From a bacterium (GTDB lineage Bacteria; Krumholzibacteriota; Krumholzibacteriia; LZORAL124-64-63), in assembly GCA_030635025.1 (NCBI GenBank), contig DAOVZQ010000108.1:1-7722 (forward strand): DNA of 7,722 bases, written 5' to 3'. The notes under the pieces were generated by a model. It ran no database searches. It was not told where the DNA came from and was given only the letters and a program-made list of their open reading frames with translations. Below, piece by piece: positions 1 through 4,698 of the stretch. A program made the translations under genes and the position numbers. Positions within the stretch are counted from its first letter, which is position 1. Each line of letters begins with the position of its first letter.

Positions 1-346
1 GCCAACCCTCATGGCAGACGTTTTCCGATTTCGCACGTGCACATTGGTCCCAGATGGGTACTGTGGGCATCAATCGGTTCCGTGACGTCATACTGATACA
101 TCACGAGACTCTTATCAACCATCGTTATCCCTCAGCATTGAGTCCATATGACACAACACTGAACCCTCAGGTACACATACCTAAGGAGTCTCGCCATTGT
201 TTCGGTTGGGGTACAATTCAGCAACGCATTGGGATACAACGTGTTGACGGCGCCGTGCTCCCACGCCCCGGATCAGGCACCATATCTGCAAACCGGTCCA
301 TACGAAATGGGGAAATCAAACGGACCATCATAAGAAGGAGCAAGCC
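1..346. other. Intergenic region with no recognised gene
   Basis: This stretch holds no gene I can support. Its G+C is about 51% by hand count, lower than that of the genes that follow. An open frame at 54-380 on the plus strand has no recognisable family features, no signal peptide and no good ribosome site, and it runs into the start of the well-supported gene at 347. The region probably carries the promoter and 5' leader of that gene. I could not find a -35/-10 pair with acceptable spacing: a TACAAT at 212-217 has no partner, and a TTGACG at 244-249 has no -10 at 16-18 nt. Short perfect palindromes occur at 33-40, 83-90 and 247-256, but each is isolated. Confidence 0.6.
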
Positions 347-658
347 ATGCGGATCGACACCAAGACCATCAAGCGCTTAATCCGAAACGCCATCCTTGCG
401 ACCATCGCCGTCGCGGGTCTGTCCGTGGCGCTGCCCAGCGCCGCCGATGCGACCGTTCGCGTCAGGGTCCGCGTGCTCAAGCCGCGGGTCGTGGTGGCGC
501 CCAGGGTCATCGTCAGGACGACCCCCGTAAAGACCACGGTGGTTGTGCAACCCGCGAAGCCGACCCAGGGCAAGTACGTCTGGTTGTCCGGGCACTACGC
601 CAAAAAGCCCGGCTGTCGGCGTGTGTGGATCGCAGGTCATTGGAAGCGGATCGGTTGA
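347..658 (+). CDS. Small exported basic protein with YXWGXW-like motifs
   Basis: The 103-residue product is probably periplasmic or outer-membrane associated, and its function is unknown. The N-terminus is a clear Sec signal: a basic stretch (K6 to R13), a hydrophobic core (about 15-29) and a likely cut after A-D-A at residue 35. The mature part opens with alternating V and R residues (37-43) and further valine/arginine/proline-rich sequence to about residue 72, which suggests basic beta strands. The C-terminal third has two related motifs, YVWLSGHY and RVWIAGHW, each followed by basic residues. They resemble the short aromatic repeats of the YXWGXW family, whose role is poorly known. The start is supported by AGAAGGAG at 333-340, six bases before the ATG. 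The gene stands alone, convergent with the envelope operon, and ends just before a strong terminator. The single mature cysteine lies between the two motifs. Confidence 0.78.
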   Translation: MRIDTKTIKRLIRNAILATIAVAGLSVALPSAADATVRVRVRVLKPRVVVAPRVIVRTTPVKTTVVVQPAKPTQGKYVWLSGHYAKKPGCRRVWIAGHWKRIG

Positions 659-669
659 TCGATAGATCT

Positions 670-687
670 GGATGATCGGGATGATCG
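670..687. repeat. Two tandem copies of a 9-bp unit
   Basis: GGATGATCG occurs twice in direct succession (670-678 and 679-687), between the stop codon of the small plus-strand gene and its terminator. It is preceded by further GATC-rich sequence (657-668). The arrangement looks like a simple local duplication in untranslated sequence, and no function is evident. Confidence 0.6.
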
Positions 688-690
688 CAC

Positions 691-726
691 GAGAGAAGGC
701 GCCGCACGAGCGGCGCCTTCTTTCTT
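691..726 (+). terminator. Strong intrinsic terminator, possibly bidirectional
   Basis: A 15-bp hairpin (691-705 paired with 710-724, one G-U pair at 693/722) closes on the tetraloop ACGA. Its core is a perfect GC-rich 11-bp stem (695-705 with 710-720). On the plus strand the stem runs into a T-rich tail (718-726, interrupted by C), so it should end transcription of the gene at 347-658. The minus-strand tail is much less T-rich, so use by the convergent operon that ends at 755 is possible but weaker. No other hairpin is visible between the two stop codons. Confidence 0.88.
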
Positions 727-754
727 GGGTCCTATGGGGTCCTAGCGGTTCCGA

Positions 755-1693
755 TTAGCCGTCGTCGGCGTGGGTGACTCGAATACTGACCGAACCGTCC
801 ATCTCCGATCGCAAATCGGGTTTGGCTATAGCCTCGACACCGATCCAGTCCTCGGCCAGGACCATGGTCTCCGACAAGAACTCAGCGACCTTCTCGGCCC
901 GGTCCTCGGCCAGGCGCTTGCTCTCGGCCTGCACAACGACTTTCAGCGGGGCTCGGGGATGATCCTCGCGGATCTGGTCGGCGGCACGGATCAGCCACCC
1001 CTCCCCGCTATCGCTCAGACGTGAACCGCCGCGTTTGAAGACCTCGTCACCGGTGAACTCCAGGCAACGCTCGATCCCTTCCACGTAGTCCACGGCCGGG
1101 ATACGGAAGCTGACGCCCGCATAGTTGTAGGTGTTGGTGCCCTTGTCCGTGACGCTGAAGATGTAGCTGTACGGATAACCGACCTTCAGGATATCGCCCT
1201 GATCGCCGCGGCAGTCACAGTCGAGAGATTTGGGCGGCTTGCTGCCGTCGTCGTAGCGACGGAAAGTCGCACCGCGGAAGTCGGTAACGGTCAGCGACCA
1301 TTTGCGGGCCTTGTGACCCTCGGGGTCCTCCGGGTAGAAGGTGACCACGGGTTTGACGGCCGGATCGCGCAGCCAGGGATGGGGCACCTGTTCGCTGTGC
1401 ATGGCTTCCGGGTTGTTCAGGAAGGGCTGCAACCCCTCGACCGGGCTGATCGCCAGGATCAGCTCGTCCGTTCCACAATAGAACGTGTCGATGATGGCCG
1501 CGCTCAACGGGACGTTGTGCGTGGTCTTGCGGATTTCCTGCTCCACCTTGTTCTCGGCTTCCACGACCATCTCGGGAAGGCCTTCGTCCAGGGTGGCGTC
1601 CTGCTCTGTCCAAGCGGGGGCCGAAGCGCTGCAGAGCAGTACGCAAGCGCAAGCGGTGATGAACATGAATCCCCTGAGGTCGATGTGAGTCAT
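755..1693 (-). CDS. Exported protein with Ig-like and degenerate OmpA-like domains
   Basis: The 312-residue product is exported: R7, a hydrophobic core at about 8-25, and a likely signal peptidase cut after A-P-A at 27. A lipobox-like I-T-A-C (12-15) is less likely, because hydrophobic sequence continues after it. Residues 132-196 follow the pattern of FlgD-type Ig-like modules (W-S-L-T-V-T-D, then a PP turn, an acidic loop and Y-x-Y-x-F-x-V-T-D). The usual W-D-G in the loop appears here as C159-D160-C161. Residues 230-306 resemble an OmpA/MotB domain: a helix, the strand LKVVVQAES, the helix EDRAEKVAEFL and a last strand. The aspartate usually found after the strand for binding peptidoglycan is missing, while R265 fits the conserved arginine. 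Mature cysteines at 73, 159, 161 and 210 could form disulfides. AAAGGA lies eight bases before the ATG. By position it could be the envelope partner of the TonB-like system, as Pal is for Tol; this is inference. The domain assignments are by eye. Confidence 0.82.
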   Translation of the reverse strand: MTHIDLRGFMFITACACVLLCSASAPAWTEQDATLDEGLPEMVVEAENKVEQEIRKTTHNVPLSAAIIDTFYCGTDELILAISPVEGLQPFLNNPEAMHSEQVPHPWLRDPAVKPVVTFYPEDPEGHKARKWSLTVTDFRGATFRRYDDGSKPPKSLDCDCRGDQGDILKVGYPYSYIFSVTDKGTNTYNYAGVSFRIPAVDYVEGIERCLEFTGDEVFKRGGSRLSDSGEGWLIRAADQIREDHPRAPLKVVVQAESKRLAEDRAEKVAEFLSETMVLAEDWIGVEAIAKPDLRSEMDGSVSIRVTHADDG

Positions 1694-1715
1694 GGTGTTT
1701 GTCCTTTGTGACTCA
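1686..1715 (-). promoter_or_regulatory. Inverted repeat enclosing the start of the last operon gene
   Basis: TGAGTCA (1709-1715 read on the minus strand) and TGACTCA (1686-1692) form perfect 7-bp arms around a 16-nt loop. In the mRNA the loop contains the ribosome site AAAGGA (1702-1707), and the 3' arm includes the second and third bases of the start codon. A hairpin of this kind could limit initiation and adjust the level of the last protein relative to the channel proteins. The stem is short and only moderately stable, and one such repeat in several kilobases could arise by chance. Confidence 0.3.
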
Positions 1716-1755
1716 GGTAATTCCAGCTATTGGGTTATTTCCGTCGGGGCCATTG
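1694..1755 (-). other. 62-nt spacer between the tonB-like gene and the last gene
   Basis: This is the longest gap inside the minus-strand cluster. It has no U-tailed hairpin and no recognisable -35/-10 pair, so read-through from the TonB-like gene is the simplest reading. Apart from the ribosome site and one arm of the inverted repeat listed separately, I see nothing in it. Confidence 0.5.
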
Positions 1756-3093
1756 CTAGCTCAGGCGGAAGACGATCGTGATCACCCCCCATTGTTCGAC
1801 GCGATTTCCAACCAGCGGCTCGAACACGAACTGCTTGATGGCCGCCATGGCCGCGCGGTTCAAGTCCCGATGAGCCGACGTCTGTTCGAAGTACATATTG
1901 TCTTTCACCTTGCCGTTGGGCAGCACGGTGAAGTGAACGGCGACGACACCCTCCCAGCCCTTGACCTGGGCCTGTTCGCTGTAGACGGGCGGTAAACTCT
2001 TGGTGATCTTGCGGCCGACGATCTGGCCGCTGACGGTCATAGACACGCCTTTGCCGGCCGCGGCGTTGGAGGCCACTTCGGCGATCTGTACAGGCTCTTC
2101 GGCGACCGGTTCGGCCGTGGCGATGTCCGTGGCGCTCGGCATTTCGGCCAGCGCCGGCTTACGGCCGGACAGGCTGGACGTGTTGGAGACGCCACCGCCG
2201 CCGTAGTCCAGCAGCGTCTTGCGTCCGGTCTTGTTCTCGCTCAGCGCTACGGGCGTGTCCAACTCGATGGCCCTTCTACGCTCGTTGGCCTTGGCGCTCT
2301 GGACCAGATCCCCGATCGATCCCTCGTAGGCCACCTGACCCTCTTCGAGGCCGCCGCCCACCAACCCGGCATGGCCGTCCTCGCTACCCCCGGTGGCGAA
2401 CTGCATGGCCATGCGCCCGCCGCTCGATGACCCGGACGTTCCGACCGCGAAGTCGACCTCGCTCAGATCCAGGGAACTCTTCTTGCCGACCAGGGCCACG
2501 TTTTCGCCCTGAAAGGACTGCTGCTTGCCCCGGGACTTCAGGTTAGGCGCATCGATATCGGTCAGGGACGTCGCGTTGCGCAGGTTGCTGGTGTCAAGGT
2601 TCGGCACCGCGGCCTCCGCGAACTTCTTCGAATCGAGCGAACGCGCGGTTATATCCACGAACTGGCGTTGCTGCGCCTCCGAGAGCTTGGGCGCTGCGAT
2701 GTCGGTCAGCGTCTTGGGCTTGAGCACCGTGCGGGTGTCCAGCTTGGGCATGGTCTTGAGCAACTTCTTGCTCTGCAATGTGGGCTTGGGCACCGGAATA
2801 TCGGGCTCGTCGATCTTGGCGGGCTCGACCTCTTCGATCTTCTGCTCGACCGGGGCTTTTTCCTCGATGATCTGGGGCTTGGTCTTCAGGCGCACCTGCT
2901 TGGCCACATCTTCGCCGTAACGCGCCTCGATGTAGGCGATCTCGGTGAGCTCATCCATGACCTCGTTCATCCCGGCGGATCCCGCGCGCATGAACAGGAA
3001 GGCAATCAGCAGCAGACCGCCGTGAATAGCGACACTGGTCGAAAAGCCGCCAGTTGTCGCTCCCTTGCGGTTCATGACACTACGCATCAGCAT
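1756..3093 (-). CDS. TonB-like energy transducer with long repeat-bearing linker
   Basis: The 445-residue product is about twice the size of E. coli TonB (239). It should transmit proton-motive force from the ExbB/ExbD motor across the periplasm. A short cytoplasmic N-terminus precedes one membrane segment (about 17-35). That segment contains S20-V-A-I-H24, which matches the S-x3-H pattern (S16, H20) of the TonB anchor. Next come a proline/acid/lysine-rich stretch (70-105), two copies of a 23-residue motif (115-137 and 163-185), and glycine-rich flexible segments (218-252 and 298-310). The C-terminal TonB domain spans about 365-445, with P-P-V-Y-S near its start, a G-x-V-x-V-x-F strand, L-P-N-G-K, the helix AAMAAIKQFVFEP and a final strand. 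The start codon overlaps the stop of the second exbD gene (TGATG) and has AGGAGGG nine bases ahead. Alternative ATGs at 3087 and 3075 lie before the membrane segment. No receptor gene is nearby, so the outer partner is unknown; TolA-like work is also possible. Confidence 0.9.
   Translation of the reverse strand: MLMRSVMNRKGATTGGFSTSVAIHGGLLLIAFLFMRAGSAGMNEVMDELTEIAYIEARYGEDVAKQVRLKTKPQIIEEKAPVEQKIEEVEPAKIDEPDIPVPKPTLQSKKLLKTMPKLDTRTVLKPKTLTDIAAPKLSEAQQRQFVDITARSLDSKKFAEAAVPNLDTSNLRNATSLTDIDAPNLKSRGKQQSFQGENVALVGKKSSLDLSEVDFAVGTSGSSSGGRMAMQFATGGSEDGHAGLVGGGLEEGQVAYEGSIGDLVQSAKANERRRAIELDTPVALSENKTGRKTLLDYGGGGVSNTSSLSGRKPALAEMPSATDIATAEPVAEEPVQIAEVASNAAAGKGVSMTVSGQIVGRKITKSLPPVYSEQAQVKGWEGVVAVHFTVLPNGKVKDNMYFEQTSAHRDLNRAAMAAIKQFVFEPLVGNRVEQWGVITIVFRLS
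2539..2607 (-). repeat. TonB linker repeat, copy 2
   Basis: This encodes residues 163-185 of the TonB-like protein, from V-P-N-L-D-T to S-L-T-D-I-D-A-P-N-L. It matches the copy at 115-137 at 11 of 23 positions with no gaps, including P, L, D, T and the L-T-D-I block. Confidence 0.7.
2683..2751 (-). repeat. TonB linker repeat, copy 1
   Basis: This encodes residues 115-137 of the TonB-like protein, from M-P-K-L-D-T to T-L-T-D-I-A-A-P-K-L. The offset to copy 2 is exactly 48 residues. Both copies are followed by a Q-rich patch ending in F (QQRQF, KQQSF), so the true repeat unit may be longer than 23 residues. Confidence 0.7.
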
Positions 3094-3500
3094 CAGCCGT
3101 CACCCTCCTCGCCTTTCTTACCTGTAGCGATGGAGATTCGCGGCGCATTGGCTGCTTCCACCATGGCGAGCAAGCGCTCCACGTCGCCGTAGAGCAGGTT
3201 CTTGTCGGCCTTCACCACGGCGATCGCGTCGGGGTTGTCTACAAAGAGAGGGGTGAGCAACGCTTCCAAATCCTCCAGCGCCACCTGCTCATCACCAATG
3301 AAGACTTCGCCCTCGAGCGTATAGATGATCTCGGTCTTCTCGGTATCGTCCATCTGGCTGGCCCGGGCCTCGGGCAGTTCCACCTCGAGCTCGGTTTCGT
3401 CCAGGAAGGGCGAGATGATCATCAGGGTGAGCACCACGACCAGGGAAACGTTGATGACCGGAACCACATCGACCTTGGTTTGGTAGCGATATACGTTCAT
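3093..3500 (-). CDS. ExbD/TolR-like protein 2, membrane Asp replaced by Asn
   Basis: The 135-residue product has ExbD/TolR architecture: a short N-terminus, one membrane segment (about 12-31) and a small periplasmic domain (about 50-127, with strands around IYTLEG, EVFIGD and IAVVKAD). The segment V-V-P-V-I-N-V-S-L aligns with the family pattern I-T-P-L-I-D-V-V-L, but the proton-carrying aspartate is asparagine (N17, codon AAC at 3450-3452). The only nearby acid is D11, six residues earlier, outside the usual position. The post-membrane motif E-L-E-V-E-L-P (37-43) matches the hydrophobic-x-hydrophobic-x-L-P motif known from E. coli ExbD. The ATG overlaps the stop of the first exbD gene by four bases (ATGA), with GGAGGG just upstream, so translation is probably coupled. 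It probably pairs with the first ExbD in the ExbB pore, as a structural or regulatory half. A non-functional relic is unlikely, since the rest of the protein is well kept. Confidence 0.9.
   Translation of the reverse strand: MNVYRYQTKVDVVPVINVSLVVVLTLMIISPFLDETELEVELPEARASQMDDTEKTEIIYTLEGEVFIGDEQVALEDLEALLTPLFVDNPDAIAVVKADKNLLYGDVERLLAMVEAANAPRISIATGKKGEEGDG
3097..3109 (-). promoter_or_regulatory. Ribosome site of tonB-like gene, part of 13-bp repeat
   Basis: AGGAGGGTGACGG on the minus strand lies three bases before the ATG of the TonB-like gene. It also encodes the end of the second ExbD protein (E-G-D-G). The same 13 bases occur at the same distance before the second exbD gene. It supports the ATG at 3093 as the start. 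Confidence 0.75.
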
Positions 3501-3931
3501 TTTCCGTCACCCTCCTTCCTGTTGAGCAAGGCCAGACTCTGGGCCCCGCCGCCCTTGGCGGCGTCCATGACATCCACCACGTCGCCCAATTTCACGAAAT
3601 CGCTGGGTACGATCACGACCGTCTTGTCGATGCGCGTCTCGAGACGCTCCCGCAGCGTGTTCTCCAGTTCGGAGAGAGCAACCTCGTCGCCGTTGACCTT
3701 GATGCCCTCGGGCGCGACGGTCACCATGAGCATCTCGTCGTCGTTCTGCGCACGCGTGGTGATCACGGTTTCGCTGGCCTCGGCTCTCGTGGCATTCACC
3801 TGGATGCCGTTTCCCATAATGGCTGGCATGGTGATCAGGAAAACCACGATCAGGGTCGTCGTCACATCCGCAAGCGGTGTGATGTTGGCGGTGTTCTCCT
3901 CACTGAACCCTGTTCTCTTTACGCCTGGCAT
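3497..3931 (-). CDS. ExbD/TolR-like protein 1, with the canonical membrane Asp
   Basis: The 144-residue product is a proton-channel subunit of the TolR/ExbD family. After a 16-residue cytoplasmic start comes N-I-T-P-L-A-D22-V-T-T-T, matching the family signature, with the proton-binding aspartate at D22 (codon GAT at 3866-3868). The membrane segment runs to about residue 39. The following sequence, G-I-Q-V-N-A-T (42-48), lacks the L-P motif normally found there. The periplasmic part (about 65-135) has the expected strand-helix pattern (MLMVTVAPEGIKVNGDEV, then KTVVIVPSDFVKLGDVVDVM). The start has GAGGG about six bases ahead and follows the ExbB-like gene by 15 nt. Its stop overlaps the start of the second exbD gene. 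With the ExbB-like protein it should drive the TonB-like transducer. Whether to call it ExbD or TolR cannot be settled by eye. Confidence 0.94.
   Translation of the reverse strand: MPGVKRTGFSEENTANITPLADVTTTLIVVFLITMPAIMGNGIQVNATRAEASETVITTRAQNDDEMLMVTVAPEGIKVNGDEVALSELENTLRERLETRIDKTVVIVPSDFVKLGDVVDVMDAAKGGGAQSLALLNRKEGDGK
3504..3516 (-). promoter_or_regulatory. Ribosome site of second exbD gene, part of 13-bp repeat
   Basis: AGGAGGGTGACGG on the minus strand sits three bases before the ATG of the second exbD gene. It encodes K/R-E-G-D-G near the end of the first ExbD protein. It is identical to the site before the TonB-like gene and supports the ATG at 3500, which lies in an ATGA stop-start overlap. 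Confidence 0.75.
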
Positions 3932-3946
3932 GTGTGCCCTCGCTTC

Positions 3947-4669
3947 CTACTTGCCCGCGGTGACCGGCTCCTGCGTCGCTTCGCTGGCCGCCTCGTAGAT
4001 GGTGTCGACGCTCTGACCGGGGGTCTTGGGAGCGGCGGTCTTCGAGCGGCTCGCAGCCATGACTCGCACGATGTTGAAGAACTCCTCGCGGACATCCTCC
4101 AACTCGATCACCCGCGTACGGATACGACGGACATACAGGTTGAAGCAGATCGTGGCGATTACGGCGACTACAATACCGGCCGCCGTCGTCAGCAGGGCTT
4201 CGGACACGCCCATGGCCACCACGGCACTGCCGCCGGCGCCCGTACGGGCGATGTCGGCGAAAGCGCGGATGATGCCGATGACCGTACCAAACAGACCCAG
4301 CAGGGGAGCGATGTTGCTCATGGTGCCGAGCACACTGAGGTTACGCTCCATCTCCACCTGTTCCATCTCGATGGCGGTGTTGAAGCGCTGCTTCAGGTCA
4401 CCCGAGCTGATGTGGAGGAAAGGCAGGCACTGACTGACCACGCGCGGCGCCGCTCCCTTTTGCTCCTTGCACCACTGCAGAACGGACTTGGGATCGTTGC
4501 CCTTCATCCGCTTCGTCAGGTCCGCCAGAAAGCGCGGCGCATCGGCCCTCGTCTTCATGAAGTAGAAGGCGCGTTCGACGGCGAAGCCGACGGTGATCAC
4601 GGAACAGACCAGCAGCACGACCATGGTCGGCGAGGCCAAAAACAGTTCTACGAGCGACATTCCCAGCAT
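3947..4669 (-). CDS. MotA/TolQ/ExbB-family proton channel protein
   Basis: The 240-residue product is the pore-forming inner-membrane subunit of the energising motor. It has the family's three membrane segments: about 13-35, 115-137 and 150-176. The signature block is L-G-T-M-S-N-I-A-P-L-L-G-L-F-G-T-V-I-G. T129 and T162 match the two pore threonines of ExbB/TolQ, E157 in V-S-E-A-L matches the conserved glutamate, and N177 the conserved asparagine. The usual V-A-I-P-A in the third segment is V-A-V-I-A, so its proline is missing. The C-terminal tail (about 205-240) is an extra, flexible, alanine-rich cytoplasmic stretch. I chose the ATG at 4669 because GAGAGGA (4680-4686) lies ten bases ahead. 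The frame extends to an ATG at 4759, but that overlaps the TPR gene and encodes charged, non-family sequence. A later ATG at 4660 is less well placed. The gene follows the TPR gene by 29 nt. Confidence 0.95.
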   Translation of the reverse strand: MLGMSLVELFLASPTMVVLLVCSVITVGFAVERAFYFMKTRADAPRFLADLTKRMKGNDPKSVLQWCKEQKGAAPRVVSQCLPFLHISSGDLKQRFNTAIEMEQVEMERNLSVLGTMSNIAPLLGLFGTVIGIIRAFADIARTGAGGSAVVAMGVSEALLTTAAGIVVAVIATICFNLYVRRIRTRVIELEDVREEFFNIVRVMAASRSKTAAPKTPGQSVDTIYEAASEATQEPVTAGK

Positions 4670-4679
4670 GGTTTTCTCG

Positions 4680-4686
4680 TCCTCTC
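4680..4686 (-). promoter_or_regulatory. Ribosome site that decides the ExbB-like start
   Basis: GAGAGGA on the minus strand lies ten bases before the ATG at 4669. The same heptamer precedes the TPR gene (7714-7720, six bases before its ATG). It favours 4669 over the upstream in-frame ATG at 4759, which would overlap the TPR gene by 61 nt. Confidence 0.65.
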
Positions 4687-4698
4687 GAGTTGGTCCGG

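Noticed and set aside
212..217. TACAAT as a -10 box for the small plus-strand gene
   Set aside because: No acceptable -35 lies 16-18 nt upstream and the distance to the gene is long, so no promoter is called.
33..256. Palindromes GCACGTGC (33-40), TGACGTCA (83-90) and ACGGCGCCGT (247-256) as operators
   Set aside because: They are isolated, unrelated to each other and not placed against any recognisable promoter, and short palindromes are expected by chance.
54..380. 108-residue plus-strand open frame
   Set aside because: It overlaps the start of the better-supported gene at 347, has no ribosome site or recognisable features, and sits in sequence of intergenic-like composition.
1649..1660. 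Lipobox-like I-T-A-C in the signal of the last gene
   Set aside because: The hydrophobic core before it is only about seven residues and hydrophobic sequence continues after it, so an ordinary cut after A-P-A fits better. It is not excluded.
3093..4669. Assignment as a Myxococcus AglQRS-type gliding motor
   Set aside because: The one-TolQ plus two-TolR composition matches, but the adjoining TonB-domain gene and the absence of other gliding genes in view make this no better than a generic Tol/TonB-like system.
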